A stretch of DNA of 37,855 nucleotides, from NCBI GenBank assembly GCA_029978905.1, contig JAPOIM010000044.1:1-37855 (forward strand), written 5' to 3'. Source of the stretch: Planctomycetota bacterium. GTDB taxonomy: Bacteria > Planctomycetota > Planctomycetia > Pirellulales > UBA1268. A model generated the notes under the pieces. The model saw nothing but the letters and a program-made list of their open reading frames with translations. It did no database searches and had not been told where the DNA came from. Below, piece after piece: positions 1 through 7,824 of the stretch. Each line of letters opens with the position of its first letter. Position 1 is the first letter of the stretch. Position numbers and translations under genes: made by a program.

Positions 1-498
1 CCATCGCGATCCACACGACGAACGGCCGAAGTGTCGAGGGCGCCGATGAGCATCTTGTGGAACGCCGAGAAGTGATTCGTCCCCAGCCCCATGACGTCGA
101 TGGAGTCTCCGTACGTCGAGTAGCTGCACGATCCCGAGTACGGCAGTGAGGCGTCGGAGCCCGCCGCGCCCACTGCACAGGTGCGGCTGCCGGCGTGCGC
201 CAGACCCATCGCATGGCCGAGCTCGTGCGCGAGCACCGAAACTCGGAGCGCGTCCGAGGCGACGATCAGCACCGGGGCGATGGTCCGTTCGTCGGTCACC
301 AAGCGTCCGCCTGCTTGGCCCGCGAAGTCTCCGATGCTGTCCAAGACGATGAGCACCCGCTCCGCAGACGTGAAATCGACCTGAGGATCTGCGATTCGCG
401 CGACGTCTTCGAAGATGGCGGCGGTGTTGCACCCCGCTGGCTTGCCGTCCGGGCTCACATCGCTGCAATACGCGGCCGCGTCGCCAGGAAGGTCGCGG
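1..498 (-). CDS. Metzincin (M11 gametolysin-like) zinc metalloprotease, fragment
   Basis: Reading the minus strand leftward from about 498 gives an open frame that runs off the left edge. It contains the full metzincin zinc site HELGHAMGLAH (HExxHxxGxxH; bases about 196-228). About 40 residues further on is a Met-turn-like IDVMG, followed by a stretch resembling the region after the Met-turn in M11 peptidases (NHFSAFHKMLIGAL). The segment before the zinc site is a plausible protease core with several Cys residues. Expected role, from the family: an exported Zn endopeptidase. The C-terminus lies outside the window. The N-terminus is missing: to the right of about 490 the DNA codes on the other strand for a hydrolase, and the minus frame, although open to about 1095, no longer looks like protein. 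Family-level M11 assignment is less certain than metzincin. Confidence 0.72.
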
Positions 499-1086
499 GA
501 TCGGATCGGGGATGTTGGCTTCGTGCTGGACGCGCTTGCTGAGTGGAACGCCGATGCCAGCCATCCCTTCGCCGGGCGATTTGATTTGGAACATGTGGGG
601 ATGTCGGGCCACTCGTTTGGTGCCCACACGACACAGGCGGTGAGTGGGCAGTCGGGGTGGCCTGCGCGGAACGGACCAGATCCGCGAATCGATGCTGCCG
701 TGATCTTCAGCCCCGGCAGCCCAGCGGGCGTGCGGACTCCGGAACACGCCTTCGGTGAGGTAGCGATTCCGTGGCTGCTGATGACCGGGACGGAAGACGT
801 TGCCCCCGTCGGCAACCAGTCGGTGGAGACACGGTTGGCGGTTTTTCCCGCTTTGCCGCCTGGGAGTAAGTACGAGCTTGTCTTTGAAGGGGGCACGCAT
901 GCGGCCTTTACCGACGGGGGCGAGCAGGCACGCCGACGTAACCCCAACCACCATCGGGCGATCCAAGCGATCACGACCGCCTTTTGGGATGCGTTTCTCC
1001 GCGGCGACAAGGACGCGGCTGTTTGGCTCGATGGCGACGGTCCGCGGAGCATGCTGGAAGCGAAGGATCGCTGGCAGACAAAGTGA
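496..1086 (+). CDS. Dienelactone hydrolase-like alpha/beta hydrolase, N-terminally truncated
   Basis: The frame ends at a TGA at 1084-1086 and carries the C-terminal half of a COG4188/PAF-acetylhydrolase-like serine hydrolase. It has the nucleophile elbow GHSFG, an acid-containing strand and turn MTGTEDVAP, and a late His in EGGTHAAF, which complete a Ser-Asp-His triad. Family-like sequence begins at about DRIGDV (base 499). The oxyanion-hole strand and roughly the first 100-150 residues expected in this family are absent. The only in-frame ATG upstream is at 415, but bases 415-490 are the antisense of the metzincin coding region and give composition-driven residues, so a start there is not believable. 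As written this is a broken gene or one half of a chimeric join. The substrate is unknown; it is probably an ester or lactone. Confidence 0.7.
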   Translation, partial: RDRIGDVGFVLDALAEWNADASHPFAGRFDLEHVGMSGHSFGAHTTQAVSGQSGWPARNGPDPRIDAAVIFSPGSPAGVRTPEHAFGEVAIPWLLMTGTEDVAPVGNQSVETRLAVFPALPPGSKYELVFEGGTHAAFTDGGEQARRRNPNHHRAIQAITTAFWDAFLRGDKDAAVWLDGDGPRSMLEAKDRWQTK

Positions 1087-1094
1087 CTCGCGGC

Positions 1095-2216
1095 CTACGA
1101 GAGCCGGCCGCGGGCATCGACGTTGAGTGTTCGGACGCTGCCGTCGGCCTCGACCCACCAGGCGACGTTTTGCAGGTTGACGCAGGGGCAGATGTGGTTG
1201 GGGATCACCGTCACGCGTTCCCCTACCGAAGGCGGCTTGGGGCAGCCGGTGATGTCAACCTGAGCGTGCTCCTCGGTGAGTTTTGTGATCACGGCGTCGG
1301 GATAGTCGGGGAGAAACCCATAGCCGCTCTCCGGCGTGGGCACGCAGCGATCGCTGGTGAGCGTTTTGCTGCCGGAATCGAGCACGACCTGACCGGCGAC
1401 CGCGTCACTCACCACGGTGGCCAGGATCGTGGCGGCGATGTCGTCGCCGGTGCAGAAGCCACCACGGAGGGTGTTGAGGTCGTTGAACACGGTTGTGCCG
1501 GGGCGAATCTCTGTCGCCGCGGGCACCGCGTGTGACTGGTAAGCGGTTGGGGTGGAGCCGCCGGAGACGATCTCGCGGGAAAGGCCGAGCCGATCAAATC
1601 GATCGACCGCCTCGGCGAGGGTGTCGGCTATCTGCTGCAGCGGGGCCGACTGGGCGGTCGGTGAATCCCAGATATGGCCAGGATAAAAGAAGATGCCGTC
1701 CAGCCGCAGCCCCGGTGCGTGGGAGACCGCCGTGGCGAGGTCGACCAAGGCCTCAACCGTGGCCACACCGGTCCGACGCGGCCCGACGTCGAGGTCGACG
1801 AGCACGCCAACTGTGCTGCCGGCACGACTGGCCGCGCCGGCCACAGCAGCGAGCGCCGCCGGGGTGTCGAGCGCGACGCGTATCGTGCAGCGGTGCGCGA
1901 GGTCGGCAACGTGACCAGCCCGCGCGAAGTCGACGGTTGGATAGGCGATCAGGAAGTCGGCAGGCTGGTGTTCAAAGGCGGGGAGTAAGGCTTCCGCCTC
2001 GCCCACTTTGGCGACGGTTAAGCCCACGGCTCCCGCCGCGAGTTGCCGCCGGGCGATCTCGATTGATTTGTGGGTCTTTGTGTGTGGCCGGATGCCAATT
2101 CCTTGGGTGCGACCGTAGTCCGCCAGGCGTGCGATGTTGCGGTCGACGCGTGCGCCATCCACGACCAAGGCGGGCGTGGGGAGGGTGTCGAGCGAGCACT
2201 GCTGTGTGTGGTTCAT
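1095..2216 (-). CDS. D-threonine aldolase / D-serine dehydratase-type PLP enzyme
   Basis: A 373-residue fold-type III PLP protein with an alanine-racemase-like N-terminal barrel and a D-Ser dehydratase-like C-terminal domain. Near the N-terminus RPHTKTHK (residues 43-50) contains the expected Schiff-base lysine, probably K47. The end carries the metal site HICPC (H341, C343), which in eukaryotic D-serine dehydratases binds zinc. The likely reaction is retro-aldol cleavage or dehydration of a D-3-hydroxyamino acid; sequence alone does not choose between D-Thr and D-Ser or D-threo-3-hydroxyaspartate. No signal peptide, so cytoplasmic. The ATG at 2216 is preceded by a purine-rich AAGGGGA. It is transcribed away from the sulfatase at 2369, and the 152-base space between them carries a GGTATGGT promoter-like box on each strand. 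It ends 8 bases from the convergent hydrolase fragment. Confidence 0.87.
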   Translation of the reverse strand: MNHTQQCSLDTLPTPALVVDGARVDRNIARLADYGRTQGIGIRPHTKTHKSIEIARRQLAAGAVGLTVAKVGEAEALLPAFEHQPADFLIAYPTVDFARAGHVADLAHRCTIRVALDTPAALAAVAGAASRAGSTVGVLVDLDVGPRRTGVATVEALVDLATAVSHAPGLRLDGIFFYPGHIWDSPTAQSAPLQQIADTLAEAVDRFDRLGLSREIVSGGSTPTAYQSHAVPAATEIRPGTTVFNDLNTLRGGFCTGDDIAATILATVVSDAVAGQVVLDSGSKTLTSDRCVPTPESGYGFLPDYPDAVITKLTEEHAQVDITGCPKPPSVGERVTVIPNHICPCVNLQNVAWWVEADGSVRTLNVDARGRLS

Positions 2217-2257
2217 CTGCCCCGATCCCCTTCAAATGCATGTCCCCGTGCCGCACT

Positions 2258-2265
2258 ACCATACC
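2258..2265 (-). promoter_or_regulatory. Putative -10 box for the PLP enzyme gene
   Basis: The minus strand reads GGTATGGT here, 42 bases before the ATG at 2216. The same 8-mer occurs on the plus strand at 2317-2324 in front of the divergent sulfatase gene, so the pair also forms an inverted repeat with a 51-base spacer. I read them as two -10 hexamers (TATGGT). No convincing -35 element is visible. An operator bound by a dimeric regulator is the alternative. Confidence 0.4.
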
Positions 2266-2316
2266 GTCGCGTGGCCCCTCTCACCATCGCGGGAGCCCCG
2301 ACAGGGGTGGTGGTTT

Positions 2317-2324
2317 GGTATGGT
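2317..2324 (+). promoter_or_regulatory. Putative extended -10 box for the sulfatase gene
   Basis: TGG-TATGGT, i.e. GGTATGGT preceded by T, fits an extended -10 (TGn + hexamer). It ends 45 bases before the ATG at 2369, which leaves room for a short leader with the ribosome site AAAGGGAG at 2357-2364. It mirrors the box at 2258-2265 for the divergent gene. Confidence 0.42.
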
Positions 2325-2368
2325 CTTTGCGGGGACGCCTGTTTGCTTCGATTGTGAAAGGGAGTCAG

Positions 2369-4288
2369 ATGGTGACACGCGTGTTTTTAACGCTCCTTGG
2401 AGGCGTGTTCGGCCTTGTGGCATCCGCTGGCGACACCGTCCCCCCGCAGCCCAACGTGATCATCATCTTTGTCGATGATCTGGGGTTTGGGGATGTTGGC
2501 TTCAACGGCGCCACTGGCCCTCGCACACCCCATCTCGATCGCATGGCAGCTGAGGGGCGGCAGTTTCGGGACTTCTACGTTGGCTGTGCGGTTTGTTCGG
2601 GATCCCGCACGGCGCTGCTCACGGGCACGCACTACCAGCGTCTCAGCATGAATCCCGTGCTGTTTCCCAACAGCAACCAGGGGCTGCATCCAGACGAGAT
2701 CACAATCGCCGACATGCTGCTCGAAGGGGGCTATGCCACAGCTTGCATTGGAAAGTGGCACCTTGGCCATCTCCCACCCTGCCTGCCGACCTACCAAGGG
2801 TTTCAGTCGTACTACGGCATCCCCTACAGCAACGACATGTGGATCGATCCCGCCAACACGTTGGCGGCCGATGTCGTTTTTCGTGAAGGAGTGACGCGCG
2901 AGGATCTCCTCGCTGGCACGACGCTCAAGAATCGTGTGCCGCTGATGCGCAACGAGGAGGTGATTGAATACCCGGTGGACCAGACGACGATCACCAAACG
3001 CTACACCGAAGAGGCGGTGCGATTTATTCACGAACAGAAGGCGGGGCCGTTTTTCCTCTACCTTCCTCACACGATGGTGCACCTTCCACTGGCCGTCTCG
3101 GAGGCCTTCGAAGGCAGGACGGGGGAGCTGATTTGGGATGCGATTGAGGAAGTGGATTGGTCCGTGGGTGAGGTGCTCGACGCTGTTGTTGAGGCTGGCA
3201 TTCGCGAGCGGACGCTCGTGATCTTCACCAGCGACAATGGCGCGGCGGTGGGGTCGTCGCTGCCTCTGCGAGCGAAGAAGGGGAGCGTGTACGACGGCGG
3301 CATCCGCGAGCCGACGGTGATGTGGTGGCCGGGGCAGATTCCGGCGGGGACGGTGTGTCATGACGTCGCGGCGTCGATCGATGTGCTGCCGACCCTCGCG
3401 CACCTCTGTGGTGGCAGGCTTCCCGACCGGAAGATTGATGGGCTCGATATGTGGCCATTGATGCGCGGCGAGGAAGGGGCAACAAGCCCGCACGACACCT
3501 ACTGCCTGATGCACGGGCCGGGCACGGTGCGCTCTGGCCGTTGGAAGTATTACCCCTGGCCCGAAGGCGATTCGGACCGAAATCCACAGCCCGACACTGC
3601 CGAGTGGTCGGCGGCTCGCGTGCAGCTATATGACACCGTCGCAGACATTGGTGAGACGACGAATGTGGCTGCCACGCATCCGGAGGTTGTTGCTCGGCTG
3701 CAGGCCGCGTGGGTGGCACACAACGAAGAACTCGCCGCGAACCGACGTCCGACCGTCGATATGATCCGCCCCGCGGGAGCCGCACCGCCGAATCGGCCCG
3801 GCAGCGTGACCACGCGGAAGCCGCTGAACTGGTCGAAGGTGGCAAAGGGCAAGGCGTATGACACGCAGGCCGCTCCCAACATTGTGGGAAAAGCGTTTCA
3901 GGTGACGTGCGAACTCGCCGGGAACGATCTCGAGGGCGTGGTCGTTGCCCATGGAGGCACGGTGACCGGCTACTCGCTTTACGTGCGCGATGGGCAGATC
4001 GTGTTTGCCCTTCGCCGCGACAGCAACGACATCTCGCGCGTCGCCGTCCCGCTGCCACGCGGAAGCACCGTGACGGTGCGGGCCACTGCCACAAAGGGTT
4101 CCCTCCTGCTGCAGACCGACCGGGGGGATGCTGTGGCCGCGGCGTCGTCTGGGCTGTTGCTGAAACACCCCAGTGAGTCGCTTTCGGTGGGTTTTGACGA
4201 GCGGATGCCTGTCGATCCGGAACAGCCCGCCGCGGCCTTCAGCGGCGATATTCAAAAACTGCGAGTGGCCCCGGTGGACGCAGGCTGA
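2369..4288 (+). CDS. Secreted sulfatase with C-terminal beta-sandwich-like domain
   Basis: A 639-residue family S1 (alkaline-phosphatase-superfamily) sulfatase. A hydrophobic signal peptide (residues 1-20) is followed by the metal-binding VDD at 35-37. The catalytic motif region is CAVCSGSRTALLTG, with C76 the candidate formylglycine residue and R80 following. The second metal site is TSDNG, followed by RAKKGSVYDGG. Residues about 510-639 are a separate beta-rich C-terminal domain. The motif is CSGSR, not the usual CxPxR or CxAxR, so conversion to formylglycine is not guaranteed. The ATG at 2369 is chosen because it starts a clean signal peptide and has AAAGGGAG just upstream; the open frame extends far upstream (to 1493) but there overlaps the PLP enzyme. 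It probably desulfates an extracellular polysaccharide or sulfate ester and is co-directional with the oxidoreductase that follows. Confidence 0.88.
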   Translation: MVTRVFLTLLGGVFGLVASAGDTVPPQPNVIIIFVDDLGFGDVGFNGATGPRTPHLDRMAAEGRQFRDFYVGCAVCSGSRTALLTGTHYQRLSMNPVLFPNSNQGLHPDEITIADMLLEGGYATACIGKWHLGHLPPCLPTYQGFQSYYGIPYSNDMWIDPANTLAADVVFREGVTREDLLAGTTLKNRVPLMRNEEVIEYPVDQTTITKRYTEEAVRFIHEQKAGPFFLYLPHTMVHLPLAVSEAFEGRTGELIWDAIEEVDWSVGEVLDAVVEAGIRERTLVIFTSDNGAAVGSSLPLRAKKGSVYDGGIREPTVMWWPGQIPAGTVCHDVAASIDVLPTLAHLCGGRLPDRKIDGLDMWPLMRGEEGATSPHDTYCLMHGPGTVRSGRWKYYPWPEGDSDRNPQPDTAEWSAARVQLYDTVADIGETTNVAATHPEVVARLQAAWVAHNEELAANRRPTVDMIRPAGAAPPNRPGSVTTRKPLNWSKVAKGKAYDTQAAPNIVGKAFQVTCELAGNDLEGVVVAHGGTVTGYSLYVRDGQIVFALRRDSNDISRVAVPLPRGSTVTVRATATKGSLLLQTDRGDAVAAASSGLLLKHPSESLSVGFDERMPVDPEQPAAAFSGDIQKLRVAPVDAG

Positions 4289-4332
4289 GAAGACGAAGGG
4301 GTTCAGAAAACGTCAGCAGAGGGGGATTGGTG

Positions 4333-5685
4333 ATGGGTGAGACCAATAGGCGTGGATTTCTCGCATCGGCCGCTGCGTCGCAACTGGCTGCCACCGCGGT
4401 GGGGACGTTTGCGGCACCGGGCGAGAGCCGAGGGGCAGAGTCGCTGAAGCAAGGGGAGCCGCTCAAAGGTGCGGAGCCGCTCCCAGTCGCGCTGATCGGC
4501 TGCGGTGGGATGGGGCGGTCGCACCTCGAAACGCTTGTCCGACGCGACGACGTGCAGCTGCGGTGGGTCTGCGACGTCGACCGCGACCGGGTCAACGCTG
4601 CAAAGAAACTCATCACCGACGCCGGAAAGCCTGAGCCTCAGGCCACCGCCGATCTTCGCGAGGTGCTCGCAGACCCCTCCCTACGCGCGGTGTGGATCGC
4701 TACGCCCGATCACTGGCACGGGCCTGCCGCGATTCTGGCAGCACATGCTGGGAAGCACGTGTACGTCGAGAAGCCCTGCGCACACAACCTGCGAGAAGGG
4801 CGGTTGATGCTCGAAGCCGCCCGTCGCAATGGGATCGTGATGCAGGTTGGCACCCAATCGCGGAGTACCGCCCACGTGCGGCAGGCGATCGCACTTCTTG
4901 CCGAAGGGGCGATTGGGGAAGTGCTGGTCGCCAAAGCATGGAACAGCCAACGCCGTGGGAGCCTCGGCCATCAGCAGCCAAGCGAGCCGCCGGAAGTGCT
5001 CGACTACGATGCGTGGGTGGGGCCGGCTGCCTGGCAGCCCTACCAGTCAAACCTGCTGCATGGCGTGTGGCGGTTTTGGCACAACTTCGGCTGCGGCGAT
5101 ATCGGCAACGACGGCGTGCATGAGATCGACATCGCTCGCTGGGGGCTGGGCGTGGATCGCCATCCCGACCGGATCGCCGGCCTGGGCGGCAAGTATGGCT
5201 TTGATGACGACCAGCAGTTTCCCGACACGCAGTACTGCGTGTATGAGTGGTCAACACCCGAGGTGCTCGGCACGAAGCAGCTGGTCTTTGAACAGCGTGA
5301 CTGGTCACCGTATGTGCAAGAAGGGCACGAAAACGGCAACGCCTTCTACGGCACGAAGGGCATGCTGGTGCTTGGCAAGAAGAGCGGATGGCAGCTGTTT
5401 GGGGAACGCAACAAACTGGTCGACCAAGCCGAGGGATCCTTTAGCCTCCCGCCGCACTACGACAACTTCTTGGCGTGCATCCACGACGGCGGGCGACCGC
5501 ATGCCGATATTGAGGAAGGGCATCGCTCCGCAACGCTCGTGCACCTTGGCAATATTGCCTGCCGGCTTGGTCGGACGCTGCAGTTCGATCCTGAGGCGGA
5601 GCAGGTGCTGGAGGATAGGGAGGCGGCTGCGATCCTGCGACGAACCTATCGTGATGGCCACTGGGCGGTGCCAAAGGACGTGTGA
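4333..5685 (+). CDS. Tat-exported Gfo/Idh/MocA-family oxidoreductase
   Basis: A 450-residue NAD(P)-dependent oxidoreductase. It starts with a twin-arginine signal (TNRRGFLASAAA), so the folded, cofactor-loaded enzyme is probably exported. The dinucleotide-binding loop is VALIGCGGMGRSH, the conserved catalytic-lysine motif is VEKPCAHN, and the substrate-domain motif is DIGNDGVHEIDIARWG. Members with this Tat/EKP architecture are abundant in Planctomycetota and act on sugars or glycosides, often at C3 or as retaining NAD-dependent glycosidases; the substrate here cannot be told. The ATG at 4333 has AGAGGGGG about 8 bases upstream; a TTG at 4327 would add only two residues. It follows the sulfatase by 44 bases, so co-transcription is likely and the desulfated sugar could be its substrate (inference). 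Confidence 0.88.
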   Translation: MGETNRRGFLASAAASQLAATAVGTFAAPGESRGAESLKQGEPLKGAEPLPVALIGCGGMGRSHLETLVRRDDVQLRWVCDVDRDRVNAAKKLITDAGKPEPQATADLREVLADPSLRAVWIATPDHWHGPAAILAAHAGKHVYVEKPCAHNLREGRLMLEAARRNGIVMQVGTQSRSTAHVRQAIALLAEGAIGEVLVAKAWNSQRRGSLGHQQPSEPPEVLDYDAWVGPAAWQPYQSNLLHGVWRFWHNFGCGDIGNDGVHEIDIARWGLGVDRHPDRIAGLGGKYGFDDDQQFPDTQYCVYEWSTPEVLGTKQLVFEQRDWSPYVQEGHENGNAFYGTKGMLVLGKKSGWQLFGERNKLVDQAEGSFSLPPHYDNFLACIHDGGRPHADIEEGHRSATLVHLGNIACRLGRTLQFDPEAEQVLEDREAAAILRRTYRDGHWAVPKDV

Positions 5686-5724
5686 TCTGAACCGTGCAGC
5701 TGTGTTCGTTGAGGAGAGGTGGCC

Positions 5725-6258
5725 ATGAGTGATCCGCAGCCGGTGCGGTTGGCAAAACTTGCTCGCACGCAGTGGCAGACGCTCCGCGAACTGGCCACCA
5801 CAATTTGGTACGAGCACTATGCGGGCATCATCACGCGTGCCCAGATGGACTACATGCTCGGTGAGCGGTTTTCCGATGCGGGGCTTTCGCGGCTTGCCGA
5901 GGATCCGTCGTACGAGCTCGCCTTGCTCTGGAAGGGGGAGCAGGCGGTGGGCTACTGCGGAAGTGGCCCGACTGGTGTGGCCAAGGATTTCAAACTGGGG
6001 CAGCTCTACCTGCGTGGGCACGTGCGCGGCCAAGGGCTCGGCCGAGTGATGCTCGCGCATGTGGAGCAGCGGGCGTGGGAGGCGGGAGCGACGGCGCTTG
6101 TGCTGCAGGTTAACAAGCGGAACGCATTGGCGATTGCCTTCTACCAACGGCAGGGGTTTGCGGTCCGCGAAGAGGCGGTGTTTGACATCGGAAATGGCTT
6201 TGTGATGGATGACTATGTGATGGAGAAGCCACTGGCAGGTATCCTGCCGTCCACGTGA
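5725..6258 (+). CDS. GNAT-family N-acetyltransferase
   Basis: A 177-residue GCN5-related acetyltransferase. The acetyl-CoA pyrophosphate-binding loop (motif A) is LYLRGHVRGQGLGRVML, with the R-G-Q-G-L-G core. It is followed by the motif B-like NKRNALAIAFYQRQGF, the usual end of the fold. The ATG at 5725 is preceded by a strong GAGGAGAGG; a GTG at 5719 would add only two residues. No export signal, so cytoplasmic. The acyl acceptor is unknown; small-molecule amines or a protein N-terminus are both possible. It lies 39 bases after the oxidoreductase and its stop is followed closely by the membrane-protein gene, so it may belong to the same transcript. Confidence 0.87.
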   Translation: MSDPQPVRLAKLARTQWQTLRELATTIWYEHYAGIITRAQMDYMLGERFSDAGLSRLAEDPSYELALLWKGEQAVGYCGSGPTGVAKDFKLGQLYLRGHVRGQGLGRVMLAHVEQRAWEAGATALVLQVNKRNALAIAFYQRQGFAVREEAVFDIGNGFVMDDYVMEKPLAGILPST

Positions 6259-6305
6259 TCGTTGCGGTCGCGGTGAATGTCTTCGCTTGCAGGACTCTGA
6301 TCGAC

Positions 6306-6743
6306 ATGCTCTGGATTTTTCTGGCTGCGGCCGCGGGAAGTTTTATTGCCCTGCAGGCTGCTGCCAACGCGTCGCTGCGAGCCAACCTCGGCGATGTGCG
6401 GTACGCGGCGTTCTTTTCGATCTGCGGCACGATCGTGACCGCTGCGGCGGTGATGCTCCTCTTGCGTCCGCCCTTTCCCTCGGCAGCGGCGTTTCGCTCA
6501 GCCCCCTGGTGGAACTGGATCGGCGGCCCACTCGGCGCCTTGATCGTGCTTTCGGGTGCTTTCCTCACTCCGAAACTCGGCTCGGCGGCCTTCATCGCGG
6601 CGGTCGTGGCCGGGCAGGTGGTCTGCTCGCTCCTGCTCGATCACTTTGGGTGGATGGATCTCGCTCGGCAGGAGATCACGCCTGGGCGGGCGTTCGGCGC
6701 GGTGTTGGTGGTCAGCGGGGTGCTGGCGGTGCGGTATCTGTGA
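6306..6743 (+). CDS. YdcZ-type (DUF606) DMT-superfamily membrane protein
   Basis: A 145-residue, strongly hydrophobic protein with about five membrane helices. Its opening MLWIFLAAAAGSFIALQAAA matches the start of the YdcZ/DUF606 half-size drug/metabolite-transporter-like family, as does the GGPLGALIVLSGAFLTPKLG segment in the middle. The family is small (about 140-150 residues) and poorly characterised; it presumably works as a dimer or oligomer. The ATG at 6306 is chosen for fit to the family start. A GTG at 6255 overlapping the acetyltransferase stop (GTGA) would add 17 residues and cannot be excluded. Its last 32 bases overlap the convergent GH43 gene. Confidence 0.82.
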   Translation: MLWIFLAAAAGSFIALQAAANASLRANLGDVRYAAFFSICGTIVTAAAVMLLLRPPFPSAAAFRSAPWWNWIGGPLGALIVLSGAFLTPKLGSAAFIAAVVAGQVVCSLLLDHFGWMDLARQEITPGRAFGAVLVVSGVLAVRYL

Positions 6744-7815
6744 CCGCGGCTTCGCCGGTGATGACGAGCGGCCAGCCGTTGGCCGTCCAGGTCAAAGGCA
6801 TCATCGCCAGGCATGAGCGGCCCCGTGCGGTGGCGTCGTAGAAGTGGCAGTGCAGGAAGGTTCCGCTGTCCAGCTGCGTCACATTCGCATGGCCGGGACC
6901 AATAAAGGCCTCCTCTGAGGCGAGGACGAGCGTGCCCCCAGCGGTGCGAAGGTCGACGCCGTCACGGTCGACGTAGGGGCCGGTGATCGAACGGCTGCGT
7001 CCCACGCGAATCTCGTAGGTGCTCTCGACGCCGCGGCAGCAGACGCCGTGGTTGAGAAAGAGATAGAACCAGCCGTCACGCTCACAAAGGTGGGCTGCTT
7101 CGATCTCACGGTGGAAGGCGAGGGGCAGCGGAGCTGCGGTGGGATCCGCCCGAAGCCCCGTGACCGGGTCGAGCCGGATGAGCTTGAGGCCGCTCCAGAA
7201 GGAGCCGAACGCCATCCACAGCTCACCGTCGGTGGTCTGGAGGATCGCCGGATCGATGGCGTTGAACGTGTCTGCCGCAGAGGACTGGATCACGATGCCT
7301 TGATCCGTCCAGCCATAGGCGTTGCTCGCTGGATCGAGCGAGCAGGCTGTGGCCAGGGCGATGGCGGAAGCGTTCTTTCCGAAGCTGGAGACGGAATAGT
7401 AAAGAAGGTAGCGGTCTCCCAGTTGGATCACGTCTGGGGCCCAGAAGTGCCCACGTTGTTCTGGTACGACCTGCCGAACCCAGGGGGGCATCTCCTGAAA
7501 CACGCTGGGGCCGCGGTGCCAGGTGACCAGGTCGTCGGAATGCCACGACGACACCAGGCGGCCAGTGGAAAACAGCCAGAAGGTGTCGCCGCACCGCACG
7601 ATGGATGAGGGGTCGTGAAGCTGCGCATCACGCTTGCCGTGCGCGACGAGGGCCGATGTGGGCGCGGTTGCCGGCTCGGATGGCGGCGGAGTGGTCTCTG
7701 TGGCTCGCGCGGCCCTGCCCAAAAGCCCAAGGCAGATGCTGACGGAGAGGCAGATCCAAAGACCGGGCCACGGGAGTTGCCTCAGGCCTCGGCGAGCGTC
7801 GGAACGAGCGAGCAT
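6712..7815 (-). CDS. GH43-type arabinan endo-1,5-alpha-L-arabinosidase-like enzyme
   Basis: A 367-residue secreted five-bladed-propeller glycosidase. The N-terminal stretch is basic, then hydrophobic (about 15-37), ending in an Ala-rich signal-cleavage region. The three GH43 acidic residues are recognisable: D68 in LHDPSSI (general base), D188 in NAIDPAI (pKa modulator) and E239 in REIEAAHL (general acid). HFWAPDV (about 123-129), FGSFWSGL and FLNHGVCC are typical of the arabinanase branch. Likely role: hydrolysis of arabinan side chains of pectin or arabinose-containing algal polymers outside the cytoplasm. Its start lies only 9 bases from the stop of the sulfatase at 7825, so the two are probably co-transcribed. 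The 3' end overlaps the convergent membrane-protein gene by 32 bases. Confidence 0.85.
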   Translation of the reverse strand: MLARSDARRGLRQLPWPGLWICLSVSICLGLLGRAARATETTPPPSEPATAPTSALVAHGKRDAQLHDPSSIVRCGDTFWLFSTGRLVSSWHSDDLVTWHRGPSVFQEMPPWVRQVVPEQRGHFWAPDVIQLGDRYLLYYSVSSFGKNASAIALATACSLDPASNAYGWTDQGIVIQSSAADTFNAIDPAILQTTDGELWMAFGSFWSGLKLIRLDPVTGLRADPTAAPLPLAFHREIEAAHLCERDGWFYLFLNHGVCCRGVESTYEIRVGRSRSITGPYVDRDGVDLRTAGGTLVLASEEAFIGPGHANVTQLDSGTFLHCHFYDATARGRSCLAMMPLTWTANGWPLVITGEAAVTDTAPPAPR

Positions 7816-7824
7816 GACTGACGC

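Noticed and set aside
415-495. N-terminal part of the hydrolase fragment starting at ATG 415
   Set aside because: These bases are antisense to convincing metzincin coding sequence and show no hydrolase-family resemblance.
1493-2368. Upstream in-frame extension of the first sulfatase
   Set aside because: The extra 292 residues are Arg/Pro-rich, antisense to the conserved PLP-enzyme gene, and lie before a clean signal peptide with its own ribosome site.
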